A stretch of 64,000 bases of DNA, from positions 496,001-560,000 of the forward strand of contig OAPG01000003.1 in assembly GCA_900208305.1 (NCBI GenBank), in the 5' to 3' direction. The notes beneath the pieces were generated by a model that was given only the letters and a program-made list of their open reading frames with translations, was not told the DNA's origin and made no database searches. The position numbers and the translations under genes are program-made. Origin of the DNA: Melanopsichium pennsylvanicum. Lineage: Eukaryota; Basidiomycota; Ustilaginomycetes; Ustilaginales. How positions within the stretch are numbered: the first letter of the stretch is position 1; each line of letters opens with the position of its first letter. Shown here piece by piece: positions 9,037 to 19,211 of this stretch.

Positions 9037-10526
9037 TCAATCCTCCTCGGTGGGATCACCATACTCAAAACAACCGCGGTGTCTCGTCTTTGCCGCTTCA
9101 ATCCCCCTCTGTAGCGCCTGTGTCATCCGAGGGTAACTCTTCCAGTACCTCACCTTATCATCCAACAATGCATGTCCTTCCTTCGTCAATTCGTAGTTGA
9201 TGCAACCCTGCTCTGGGCTTTTGCCGATCTCGGGACTTTCCGGATCGTACAAGCTCAGGTGGAGAACATTGGTTCCAGGTTCCACATAATCGATGTTGGC
9301 GATCATCTTACTACCTTCTGACGCGATGGCTCGGAATCGATCCAACGCTTCTTCAACATACTCTGCTTGTTTTCCGTCATATAGGCGGACGAAACTGAGC
9401 CGTGCGTCCTTGGCTTGGGGTGGCAGACGTGTTCGTCCGAACTTGGCCGAATCGAGTGGTCGTAAGTCCTTGAACTTGACCGATTCCTTATTACCATAAT
9501 CGATAAACGACACCTGAGCTTCTTTTAGTACAGGTGAAACTTTACGGATAATGGCTCGGTACCATGCTCCGTCTTGCGAGAATTTGGCAGAGACAAGATC
9601 GCCCGCTCGAGGGATGAAGGATGTCAATGTGGCAGTAGGGGTTTTGTGATGAAGAGAGAATTCTTCCATGAGGGTCTCAAGTTGCTGGATTTCATCGTTG
9701 AGGATTTGGATGCTGAATCCGAACGGGTCATCAGGACCAGAAGAGCCGCGAACGTCAGAGATGATGCAATCCACATACTCGGTTCGAGCCGGTGCCATTG
9801 CTGTTGCTGCAGCGCCGCCGCCGCCACCATTAGCAGTCGCGCCCCAAGCTGCACCTCCAGAACCACGCGTTACACCCGCAGAGGTAGGTGCCACAGCACC
9901 GTCAGATCCGGCAGCAGCGTACTCTGCCTCTTCGGCAACAGCATCATGCCAAAGCCCAAGCCTCCCAACCTTTGCCTTCTCCTCCGCATCTAGGAGCTGC
10001 TTGTAGAATGGCGTGGCTTCCGCGCTGTACCCGTGGACCGTGGCCAAACCGTTTTGGACGAGGTTCACTGCAAGATTCTCGCTCTTGTTCAAATAGAGCG
10101 CGCCGATGAATCCACCGACCTTGTCAGTGCTAAACACCTCGATCTCAACATCCCTTTGCAAAGCCCGCAAGGTGCTGAAATCCAACCCATCCCTTCCAAA
10201 CGGTTCGTCCTTTTCGCTCGCATTCCTTGCCGTCTTGGGCGCCCTGATGCCTGCCAACACAAACGTCAACCTGACATTTTCTCTGGGAACAATCAACTTG
10301 AACCTTGACGCAGACGCGACAAAGTCGACGATCGCATTCAGTCTTCCTGCACGCTTGAGACCAGGAAGAAAAGTGTTTGCTTTGCTCGCTGTTTCGGAAG
10401 CATCGCCCATCCTGGGCGCAGGCAGCTCTTTACCCGAGTGAATTCCCTTGGTCTCACTGATAGCTTTGGCTTCGGCCTCCATCAGCCTGTCGAAATCAGG
10501 CGATCGATCCTCGTCGTCCCTCTTGT
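9037..10526 (-). pseudogene. Tudor staphylococcal nuclease (SND1/TSN), C-terminal half only
   Basis: The protein reads through the fourth SN domain (KGIHSGKE, then KRAGRLNAIVDFV, LIVPREN, TFVLAGI), a Tudor domain (GDLVSAKF, WYRAIIRK, VSFIDYGN) and a C-terminal SN-like segment ending near YGDPTEED. The first in-frame Met is at 10482 (481 aa). However, family-like sequence (DDEDRSPDFDRL) continues upstream without a break to about 10524, exactly where an LTR fragment starts. SND1 proteins are normally about 900 residues with four N-terminal SN repeats, so the first half is gone and I do not find it elsewhere in the window. The remaining reading frame is intact. It could be a recent disruption, a translocation breakpoint, or a shortened gene using the internal Met. 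Confidence 0.8.
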
Positions 10527-10585
10527 CTCAATTGGGAGGGGGGCCAAGCACCCCCTCTTTGGACTCCGGTTGGTAGGCACTAACA
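10527..10585 (-). repeat. 59-bp LTR end fragment at the Tudor-SN breakpoint
   Basis: Matches the first 59 bp of the 432-bp LTR in inverted orientation, ending CACTAACA. It joins the Tudor-SN coding sequence on the left and the interior of the second antisense-gene element on the right, so it marks both junctions. Confidence 0.8.
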
Positions 10586-11320
10586 CCGACCCCTCCGGAC
10601 CTCCACCTCTCAAGCAAGCACGCGTAAACCCTCATTCGGAGGGGACCTTGGGCGCCGCCAAGTGGTGGGACTGTCGAGGAAAACAAAAGGAGGAACAAGA
10701 GTCAGCCGACCACCCAAGACATCGCGACAGACGCCCGACGGAAATACTTACCGCGCATATCCGCGTCGCAGGGTTGCCCGTGGTGCCCCTGACACCGACG
10801 GCAGCGGAGATCGCCTCCCGCCCGCTCACAGGCAACGCCGGCGCATACGCAGGCGTAGCAATCACCCCACGTCTTGGCCCATAGCGGGGCAAGATCTGTC
10901 GCAGCAGCGACGGAAACACAAACGTCAGTAGCGATCCCAATCAACACAGCAATGGAACAAATACTTACCATCACCAACGAGTTCCGGAGTGATCTCGATG
11001 GGAACCGAAGGACGCAACCACGGCATCGAATTCCGGGGCGCCAGGACGAGGGAAGTGGTGGAGGAAGGATTGACCGACGGATCGGCAGACTGTTGACGCA
11101 CGGCGTGCTCGTGGCGGCCCGAGTTGGCCCCCCGGGAAAGGTGAGCACGCGGGGAGCGGCGCACCCCCCGGATGGGACCAGCGGAGGTCTCCGACGGCCG
11201 ATCTGTCGTAATCGAAACAAGGGGGAGGGAACAAATGTCAGTAACCCATTCCACGGCACATTGCGAAAAGGGAAGGGGGAAGAATGGGGGAAATCGAGAA
11301 GGAAGACCCGTCGACCCCAA
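10586..11320 (-). pseudogene. Broken copy of the antisense zinc-cluster-like gene
   Basis: Exon 2 equivalent 11202-10969 (234 nt, nine shorter than copy 1, in frame), exon 3 equivalent 10895-10752 (144 nt, same length) and the first 85 nt of exon 4 (10670-10586). Splice donors and acceptors are preserved. The six cysteines with Zn2Cys6-like spacing are conserved, while an extra Cys of copy 1 is Arg here. The ATG matching 1702 is ATT, the exon 1 donor is deleted, and the 3' end is replaced by an LTR fragment, so this copy cannot make the full protein. Confidence 0.7.
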
Positions 11321-11562
11321 TCCTTATATCCCCCCTCAATAGCTACGCACGAGCAATGGCGCACAGTCAATTCCGCCGGTCCAAGGCATTGTGGGTGGTA
11401 TTGCCTCATTGCTGCGCATCCACGATTAAATTGCCGAGACGAGCGTTGCGACTTGTACAGAGAGGCGTCCCTGGCGCGGATTAAGGTTGGGGGAGTACGA
11501 CCCCCCTCGCCCTCCTGTCCTATCAGCCGCCTGGGGACCAGTCGGCCTGAACCGGGGGGTAA

Positions 11563-11994
11563 TGTTAGTGCCTACCAACCGGAGTCCAAAGAGGGGGTGC
11601 TCGGCCCCCCTCCCAATTGAGCGATCGTCGTGATCGGGCCCCGACCGACCCTCTCCGGACCCCTCGCAGCGGAGCGTTTGGCCTGACACGATCCTCCTAC
11701 CGCCCAACCGCGGCTGGCCCCTCCATACGTAGAATACGACCGTCGGCAACCTAACATTGTAACGCCGCGGTGGGAAGTGACCGATAGCTCCTGTACCTTA
11801 CCACCCCGCCCCCCGCCTGACATGAGGTTGCCTCCGGACCTCGTCGCATGTATTACTTAGTTAGCTCTATAGCAACGCAGTAGTGTGCTCTGACCCCCGA
11901 CCGCCTGTGTCGCCCACGCCTACGACCTCTCCGTACCCGTAGACTCCATCCCGGTTGTAGCCGCCCGCGGTATCTAGACCCTACAGCCTTAACA
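11563..11994 (+). repeat. LTR, 432 bp (3' LTR of second element)
   Basis: TGTTAGTG...CCTTAACA, preceded by the same ACCGGGGGGTAA tract as the LTR at 1944. No target duplication is seen, consistent with a truncated element. The 63 bp to the next LTR at 12058 are AT-rich and unannotated. Confidence 0.85.
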
Positions 11995-12057
11995 TTACAT
12001 GCAACAGAAATCAAAAAGGATATGGACAAATACATGCAGATGCTGGACAACTACATT

Positions 12058-12515
12058 TGTTAGTGCCCCACCAACCGTAGTCCAAAGAGGGGGCGCTTGG
12101 CCCTCCTCCTGATTGAGCAATTGTTGCGATCAAGCCCCAACTGACCCTCTCCGGACCCCTCGCAGAGGAGCGGTTGGCCTAACACGATCCTCCTACCGCC
12201 CAACCGTGGCTGGCCCCTCCGTAAGCAGAATACGGCTGTTGGCAATCTAACATTGTAGCGCCGCGGTGGGAGGTAGTGACCGCAGGGGCCACGGGAGGTG
12301 GCCGTAAGCTCTTGGACCTTACTACCCCGCCCCTGCTTGACATGAGGTTGCCTCCGGACCTCGTCGCATGTATTACTTAGTTAGCTCTATAGCAACGCAG
12401 TCGTGTGCTCTGACCCCTGACCGCCTGTGTCGCCTACGCTTATGACCTCTCTGTACCCGTAGACCCTATTTTGGCTGTAGCCGCCCCGTGGTACCTAGAC
12501 CCTACGGCCTTAACA
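12058..12515 (+). repeat. Diverged LTR, 458 bp
   Basis: Same family as the 432-bp LTR (TGTTAGTG...CCTTAACA) but clearly older. It has many substitutions, several of CpG-to-TpG/CpA type, and a short insertion near 12275-12300. Its 3' end is joined directly to an inverted LTR fragment. Confidence 0.8.
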
Positions 12516-12790
12516 GGCCAGCCGCGGTTGGGCAGTAGGAGGGTTGTGTTAGGCCGACCGCTCCTCTGCAAGGGATCCGGAGAGGGTCGGTCGGGGCTCG
12601 ATCACAACAATCGCTCAATTGGGAGGGGGGCCAAGCGCCCACTCTTTGGACTACAGTTGGTGGGGCACTAACAGCAACCTCATGTCAGGCGGGGGCGGGG
12701 TGATAAGGTCCAAGAACTATCGATCACCTCCCGTGCCAACTGCGGTAACTGCCTCCCACCACGGCGCTACAATGTTAGATTGCCGACGGC
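12516..12790 (-). repeat. Inverted, permuted LTR fragments
   Basis: Two minus-strand LTR pieces in the wrong order: 12516-12673 equals the terminal part ending CACTAACA, and 12674-12790 is the segment that should precede it (CAACCTCATG to TTGCCGACGGC). Together with 12058-12515 they form an imperfect palindrome. Confidence 0.7.
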
Positions 12791-14261
12791 ACTCCAAAAA
12801 GTAACCCAGCAAAAAAATAATTACAAGCAAATTTCACATTCTATTACTCATGCTTTTTCACTTTCTGAAAGTATGGCTGGATAGAGCTTGTCAAGAGCTT
12901 TCCAACAATGTATATTGATCATGTATTTGGTATTGTATTCATCAAGCAATGGATGGATGTGTGGTGACAGAATTTTTTTGGGGACAATTTACAAGCGCAC
13001 TGTATATAAAGAAATTGAAAAACTCCAGGAAGACAGGTGCTAGAGGTCAGGGGGAGGTAGGAGGCTGCAGCACTGACTGCACAGGTCATGTGGGTGCTGC
13101 AGGATTCCTGCATGTTGCACAGGATATGTAGAGGTGCCGTGTGCAATCTTGCTGAGACCACTGCAACAGCTCCTCCCTTCATCTGGTGTGCTGTGGCGGG
13201 GTCCTAACACATACCCTGCATTTTGCTTTTGTACACTTGTTGATGATGGCAACAAAACACACTCCACAAGCCAAATTTCTCAACACAGACACCCTTGTTT
13301 TCTTGGAATCAACTTTCTGAGACTCTCTCACCAATACAATTTGTTGCCAAACCATCTGGGTGGATTTAGTATGGAACTATCCACCCATATGGTAATCAAG
13401 GGCACACACAATGTGCATGAGATATGCACAGTCATTTGAATTACTGCATAAGCAAGCTCAAAAGGACCCAATGATGGCAGACCAAAAAGTTGGCTATTCC
13501 TCACAACCACACATCTTTCTCAAGCAAACTCTTCAAGATGCAGACAATTTTTGTAGGAGAATTCACCCAGACAGCATCGTGATGCAATGGGCTCTTCATC
13601 GCAATGAGTTTGCTTATGCATGCTTATGCACGTCTGCATCAAAACCCATCAAGACAACTCAAACTCATTGAGATAAAGGTGTACCAAAACCGCTCTATAG
13701 ATGGCAATGAAATTGGCTGTTCTTGGCAAATCGAATGAATTTTAATCTCTGATGCACGATCAAGATTCGAAAATGGAAGCCAAATTCCATAATTGACAGC
13801 TTACTCTTGTCAGTCTCTGCCTGTTCACTGCCGTATGCTGAACCGCTGCACTAACACAGAACGTGCCATCGCAAGAAGGTTGACGGCAACTAAGCGAGCA
13901 ACATAACGCTATTCCGAGTTCTTTTTGTTCATGCGCAGGTTGCTGTGCTCGACAGTCGTTGGCATAGCCACACATTGCGGTGGGAACGCCTTGGGAAACG
14001 TGCGAGTTAAATGCGACCAGTTACGCGAATATGAACATTTCGTCAAGCTCCCGTTACATCTTGCGTCCAACCATTGTTCCTAATGTGCAGTTACACAGGT
14101 TGCGAGTGCCCTTGTCTATATGTATCCCCCCCCACTTGTACGTTGTATGATATCTCTTCTTTTCACCGCAATCACTACTCGTTCTGTTCGCCTTGATAGT
14201 GAAGGCTTGTCTATCGGTATCAAATAAGGACCACCCTCTTTCTTCCCACCATTCATCATCA
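12791..14261. other. CpG-depleted gene-poor stretch
   Basis: About 1.4 kb without a credible gene. Up to about 13700 it is AT-rich and strikingly poor in CG, rich in TG and CA, as expected of an old repeat decayed by cytosine deamination. 13628-13697 carries a dispersed 70-bp repeat. From about 13900 the composition returns to normal and the sequence is presumably the promoter region of the next gene. Confidence 0.5.
13628..13697 (+). repeat. Dispersed 70-bp repeat, CpG-decayed copy
   Basis: Aligns with 24611-24680. Most CG positions of that copy are TG or CA here, for example ACTCGAAG becomes ACTCAAAC and CACCGAAA becomes TACCAAAA. A partial third copy is at about 20517-20552 on the minus strand. 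Confidence 0.7.
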
Positions 14262-15815
14262 ATGATGTGGTACAATCTTGCACTGGTTTTTCCAGTCTTC
14301 TCTGCTCTAGCCGTCACCGTGTCTGGCGCTGCTATTCGCGCTCGCGGCAGCGGCATCGATCCTTCCGACTTTCGCTCCAAGGGTCTCGTCGCTATCGGTC
14401 AGTACTCGGCCAGCAATCGAGACAAGAACGGTGAGACAATCGGCGGTATAGGCTCCGCTGGCGGCCTTGTTCCTGGCAAATTCTCCCGCAATGGCAACAC
14501 TTATTCTGGCCAGCTCTACCTCCAGCCCGATCGAGGCTACAATGTCGAGACTACCATCAATTACGTTTCACGTCACCACCAATTTGACTTCCAATTCATC
14601 GAGTATACCGGCTCAGACAACTTGGCTTTCACCGAAGCTAGCAAGCTTTTCAACATTACCTATCGTGACACCGTCTTCTATCGCGAGTCCGCTCGCAGCA
14701 ACGCAAAAAACACTACAGGACTTGACCCTACTATCACTCGAACTGGCGGGCTGAGTGGAAGCAGAACAAAAAATGGGCCTCTAGCTGCAGCCAACACACC
14801 AGAGAGCCCCGCGTCGCTGTCGTTTGATACCGAAGGCTTCTCCGCCAACCCGGATGGCACCTTTTGGGTCTCGGACGAGTACACGCCTGGCATTTACAAG
14901 ATCGCTGCTGATGGTACCATCATTGCGTACATCACTCCTCCTGAGGCCGTTCTGCCCCTTATTGGCGGAAAGTACAACTTCACCTCCAAATCTGCACCTG
15001 ACTCTGGTCGTTCTCCCAATGCTGGTTTCGAGGGCATGGCTGTTTCGTGGGATGGCAACCAGCTCTTTGCTGTCTTACAGGCTGGTCTCGTTCAAGATGG
15101 TGGCGATGGCGCTCCCTACCTCCGAATCTTTGAGTGGGACATTTCCTCCCTCTCTGACGTTACCAGCTATCAAGGCGGTGCCAATCCAGGTGACAATGCA
15201 AAGCTCATCGCCGAGTACGCCTACAAGGTCCCCACCTCAAAGAAAGGCAAAGCTCGCAACGTGAGCGATCTCATCTACCTTGGACACAAGACGGTCGGCA
15301 TTCTCGTCCGTGATGGCAACGGCTTCGGCAGCGACGAATCTGGCGTCAACTACAAGCACATTGATATTCTCGATCTCTCAACTGCCACAAATCTCGCTGG
15401 AACCAAGTACGACCGAGCTACTGGTGCTATCGCTCCCGGCGGAAACCTTAGGAGTGGCATTGATCTTGCTGCCTACAGCAGCCTCGTGGACTACACGAGC
15501 GGTTTGACCAAATTCGGCATGCATAGCTCGGATGACCCTGTTGATCCTACTTTACTGGCTGCAAAGATCGAGAGCTTGATCTTGCTACCTTCCCTGCCCA
15601 AGTCGAGCGACGACACTGACTTCGACAAGGACGAGTACTTTATCATCTCAGTCAGCGACAATGATTTCCAAACAAAGGACGGCTTCATGAGGGCTATTGG
15701 GGCTTACTCAGCGCAGTACCCGCAAAATGTTCCCACTCAGCTTTTCGTTTTCAAAGTCCAGCTGCCAGGTGTTAACAGGGGCGATCTGCTCACCCGCCTT
15801 GGGCTCTCTTCATAG
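14262..15815 (+). CDS. Secreted esterase-like/phytase-like protein
   Basis: 517 aa from the ATG at 14262 (a second ATG follows at once). A signal peptide is clear: MMWYN followed by a hydrophobic stretch ending near VSGAA. The body fits the phytase-like (esterase-like activity of phytase) beta-propeller family: DTEGFSANPDGTFWVSDEY, then GFEGMAVSWDGNQLF, then LVRDGNGFG. These proteins are extracellular in fungi; the true substrate is often unproven, so phytate or phosphoester hydrolysis is family inference. There are no introns. It sits 1.3 kb upstream of a secreted PhoD-type phosphatase on the same strand. Start chosen because the signal peptide begins at this Met. Confidence 0.8.
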   Translation: MMWYNLALVFPVFSALAVTVSGAAIRARGSGIDPSDFRSKGLVAIGQYSASNRDKNGETIGGIGSAGGLVPGKFSRNGNTYSGQLYLQPDRGYNVETTINYVSRHHQFDFQFIEYTGSDNLAFTEASKLFNITYRDTVFYRESARSNAKNTTGLDPTITRTGGLSGSRTKNGPLAAANTPESPASLSFDTEGFSANPDGTFWVSDEYTPGIYKIAADGTIIAYITPPEAVLPLIGGKYNFTSKSAPDSGRSPNAGFEGMAVSWDGNQLFAVLQAGLVQDGGDGAPYLRIFEWDISSLSDVTSYQGGANPGDNAKLIAEYAYKVPTSKKGKARNVSDLIYLGHKTVGILVRDGNGFGSDESGVNYKHIDILDLSTATNLAGTKYDRATGAIAPGGNLRSGIDLAAYSSLVDYTSGLTKFGMHSSDDPVDPTLLAAKIESLILLPSLPKSSDDTDFDKDEYFIISVSDNDFQTKDGFMRAIGAYSAQYPQNVPTQLFVFKVQLPGVNRGDLLTRLGLSS

Positions 15816-17098
15816 TGTGCAGCGCCGGAATAGACGGTCATTGCACTCTTCTTAGGTTAGAAACGAATTGATTTCAGCATGCTGCATGGCCTGCTCTGTG
15901 TGTACTGTCTGATTAACACGTGTCTGGTACATGTGCTTGCCAAGAGAAGGCAACGATGTGATTGTCAAAGTTGACAGAGTTGTGAGACGTCGGAGCTGGT
16001 CTGAGGTAGAGAGGCCTATGAGGATGCGCAGATCAAGCTTTCGTTTCCGACTTCTCTCTGCCTCGGGAGAAACCCTTCCGCCAGTCTAACCAGAGACACG
16101 TTCCTGGACTCGGGCCACAACTTCGCATGGCTCAAAAAGATCTGTACTCTATTATCGATCGATATGCAACATCTTCAGCTTTACATGAGGAGAGGAGAAA
16201 AGCTCAGCCTTGTAGTACGCGGGGGGAAAGGGCGGTTTGAGAATCAGAGATGGTTTGAGGTGTCCAGCAGGGGTTTGTGAGAGGTGCGGTGTTGGCAGTG
16301 CGCAGGAGTGTGAAGTTTGAAGCGGTGTCCACGTTCTGTGCTCGCTAAAGCGATTCTATCTTGGCGACTTGTCTCGTGAAATTTCTAACGAGACAACCAA
16401 AAAGAAAGGATAACCGCGTCATACCCTTTCCCTTTGAAAGTGGAACAGTAACCTCCCGTTGAGTACCGCAGGATCCCGCAATGTTCGAATCGATGGACGA
16501 ATGAGATTGTTCGCATTGGCCGACATCGCCTTTCTGCAGATCATCGGTCCAAGGTCGCACGCCTTCCGAAGTCAAGTGCCCTTGCTTGAACCGCTCAAGC
16601 TTGCCTCTCGCATTCATAGTGACTCTCGCATCTGGCTACCGCGAATCATTGCCAGTGCACGTTCCTGCGCATCCTGTTGGTCAGCGCATGGTTGAAGTGC
16701 TTCCCAAGAGATGGTGAGCAACGAAATTTTCGTGTGCACCATTCCAAGAGAGGGAGATGCAGTAATAGATAGCCGAAACCGATGACCTTTCTCTCTTTGA
16801 TCGGAAGAAAGGGTTGGGCAAATCCTTGCTCGCTTGTCAGACAGCCGCTAACTTCATGCACGAAAGGATGTCAGGTGAGACCAAACGCGGGTGGATCTTC
16901 GCATCGTCTGTGGCTAAAATAATCATTGCAAAGAGTGTCTTGCTGTGCACGACCCTCTCGTTGCTTTAACGGTACAATGGCTGCTATACCTGCCCTTGCC
17001 GGTCTCATAGGCAACCCGCTCTTCAAATGTATATAAAGGTAGCCTGAATCATCCTTGACGAGCGTCGAGGAGCGCGACTTACTCAACTGAAGCAAGCC
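15816..17098. other. Intergenic region upstream of the PhoD gene
   Basis: 1.28 kb without a supported gene. Its right end is the promoter of the PhoD-type gene, with a good TATA box. Short open frames on both strands show no recognisable protein character. Confidence 0.5.
17030..17037 (+). promoter_or_regulatory. TATA box of the PhoD-type phosphatase gene
   Basis: GTATATAAAGG lies about 60 bp upstream of the ATG at 17099, a usual distance for a strongly expressed fungal gene with a short leader. Confidence 0.55.
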
Positions 17099-19081
17099 AT
17101 GAAGAACATTTTTGCTTCGTTCGCCGCGCTTGCCGCTGCGCTCACCGTGTCAGTCTCCGCACTGGTACCTCTCGAGCGCAACCTCGCCTACCGCTCGCCC
17201 TCGCTTTCCCTCAGCAACGGCGACGGTCTCAGTCACGACATCGAGCACATCGGCAGTCAGATCCGCAAGCGTGCCTATGATCACTATGTCACCTCCAAGG
17301 TCGAGGGCAAGGCCAAGCGCAATAATGGCAAGAAGAACGCTTCATACAAGACCGAAGCAGACTTTCTCGTCGAGAAGTACGACAAGGACTATGGCTCTGA
17401 CGGTCGTGATGCCTACAAGGGCAAGGTTTCCTTCCCTTACGGTGTGGCTGCCGGTGACCCTTATCCGGACTCTGCCATCCTCTGGACTCACCCTGTGCCT
17501 GAGGATTCCCAGACCAAGCTCCCCGTCTGCTTGCGCTACCAAACCTCCAAGAACAAAAACGACTTTAGCAAGGAAAACCTCGTCGACGACAGCTATGCCT
17601 GGACCACCAGCGAGGTCGACTATTCGTTCAAGGTCGAAACTTCTGGTCTTTCGCCCAAAACTCAGTATTACTACAGATTCTTTACTTGCCACGACCCCTC
17701 GAACGTTTCTCCCGTTGGAAGCTTCAAGTCGATCCCCGATTACAACGACGAAGATGTCGACTCACTCAGACTTGCCGTCTTCTCGTGCTCCAACCTTCCC
17801 TTTGGTTACTTCAACGCCTACCGCGCCGCTGCTGCACGCAAAAACGGCGCCGACTACTTTGTCCACGTTGGGGACTACATCTACGAGGCTCGTGGTGATG
17901 GTCAGACGGTTGAAGGTGAGAGCACCTACGGTGATGGTAGGGCTATCAACCGTGTCCCCGCCCCTGATCATGAGATCGTTACCCTCGACGACTACCGTTT
18001 GCGATACGGCTCGTACAGGAAGGACAAGGATCTCCAGACCCTCCATGGTGGCATGGCCTTCTTTGGTATTTGGGATGACCACGAGGTCGCTGACAACTCG
18101 TACAACCACGGTACCGCTGATAGTAACAACACCGATACTGGTGCTGTGCGGGGAGTTCGCTTCACCGAGCGCAAGTTGGCAGCTGTCAAGGCTTACTACG
18201 AGTGGATGCCTATCCGTCAGGTCGACACCACGGATTCGCTTCGCATCTGGCGCAGCTTCCGATACGGAAAGCTAGCAGATCTCTTCATGCTCGACACCAG
18301 GAACTTTGACCGCGATATCACCGACATCTACTGGAACACTCCTCAGATCGCCGCTCTGAGCAACGACACTGACCGATCGCTCATGGGCGGCAAGCAGGAA
18401 CAATGGCTCTACCGCAACATGATCAAGTCTGAGGAGCGTGGTGCTACTTGGAAGATTCTCTCGCAGCAGATCGTCACCAACTGGCAGAACTACGGTACCC
18501 CCTCCTTCATGTACAACTACGACGCATGGCAGGGCTACCGTTCAAACCGTCGCCGTCTGTTTGACACCATCGTCAACAACAAGATCGACAACACTGTCAT
18601 CCTTGCCGGTGATTCGCACGCCAACTGGGTCTACGACACGGTTCCCGAGGACCGCCTCAACAACACCGCCTACGACCCTGTTACCGGTAAAGGCAGTATC
18701 GGTGTCGAATTCGCTGGTACCGCCGTTTCGTCGCCTTCATCGTACGGTGCTAATCTCACCGAGGCCAGCTACCTCGAAACTGCCAAGAAGCTCGTTTCGA
18801 TCAACAAGAACCTTCAGTGGGCCGAGGGCGCACACAGGGGTTACTTTGAGCTCGAGTTCACAAAGACTGATTGCAACGCTCAGTTCTACGGTTACGTCAA
18901 CAACACCAACCCCAACAGTGACGAGCTTTTGGTGGCTCAGTTCAACGTCAAGAAGGGTGCCAACAAGTTGACTCGACCCATCAACTACGGTATCAGCCCT
19001 AACTCCGGTAGTCTGCAGTCCCAGGCGGTAGACTACGACAAGCAGAAGTGGAATGGTACTGCCTTTGTTGTTCAGAATTAA
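17099..19081 (+). CDS. Secreted PhoD-type alkaline phosphatase
   Basis: 660 aa, no introns. A signal peptide (MKNIFASF followed by an Ala/Leu-rich core to about residue 21) precedes a pro-like region with a dibasic site (KRAY near residue 58). The PhoD N-terminal domain begins near GVAAGDPYPDSAILW. The metallophosphatase domain carries the expected metal-ligand blocks: LAVFSCSN, HVGDYIYE, GIWDDHEVADN and ILAGDSHANW. PhoD enzymes hydrolyse phosphomono- and diesters using Fe/Ca and act outside the cell. With the upstream phytase-like gene this suggests phosphate acquisition, but no phosphate-response promoter element was confirmed. The next gene, PhzF-like, is convergent and only 130 bp away. 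Confidence 0.9.
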   Translation: MKNIFASFAALAAALTVSVSALVPLERNLAYRSPSLSLSNGDGLSHDIEHIGSQIRKRAYDHYVTSKVEGKAKRNNGKKNASYKTEADFLVEKYDKDYGSDGRDAYKGKVSFPYGVAAGDPYPDSAILWTHPVPEDSQTKLPVCLRYQTSKNKNDFSKENLVDDSYAWTTSEVDYSFKVETSGLSPKTQYYYRFFTCHDPSNVSPVGSFKSIPDYNDEDVDSLRLAVFSCSNLPFGYFNAYRAAAARKNGADYFVHVGDYIYEARGDGQTVEGESTYGDGRAINRVPAPDHEIVTLDDYRLRYGSYRKDKDLQTLHGGMAFFGIWDDHEVADNSYNHGTADSNNTDTGAVRGVRFTERKLAAVKAYYEWMPIRQVDTTDSLRIWRSFRYGKLADLFMLDTRNFDRDITDIYWNTPQIAALSNDTDRSLMGGKQEQWLYRNMIKSEERGATWKILSQQIVTNWQNYGTPSFMYNYDAWQGYRSNRRRLFDTIVNNKIDNTVILAGDSHANWVYDTVPEDRLNNTAYDPVTGKGSIGVEFAGTAVSSPSSYGANLTEASYLETAKKLVSINKNLQWAEGAHRGYFELEFTKTDCNAQFYGYVNNTNPNSDELLVAQFNVKKGANKLTRPINYGISPNSGSLQSQAVDYDKQKWNGTAFVVQN

Positions 19082-19211
19082 GGTCCTCACATCAAGTTTG
19101 TAGGGTACTCGGCAATTTTTTTCTTCTTCTGATTGTCATTCGTCTATTTCATTTGTTATGCTTGTGAATGACTGCATTTTGGCCCTTTAACCGACAGATT
19201 GTGGGCTAGTT

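Larger units (their letters stand above)
10586..11994 (+). mobile_element. Second, truncated copy of the antisense-gene LTR element
   Basis: Collinear with 708-2373: same gene remnant, same G-rich tract and same 3' LTR. Relative to copy 1 it lacks everything left of 708 and has a deletion of roughly 250 bp removing the trinucleotide repeat and first splice donor (junction near 11263-11270). Confidence 0.85.
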
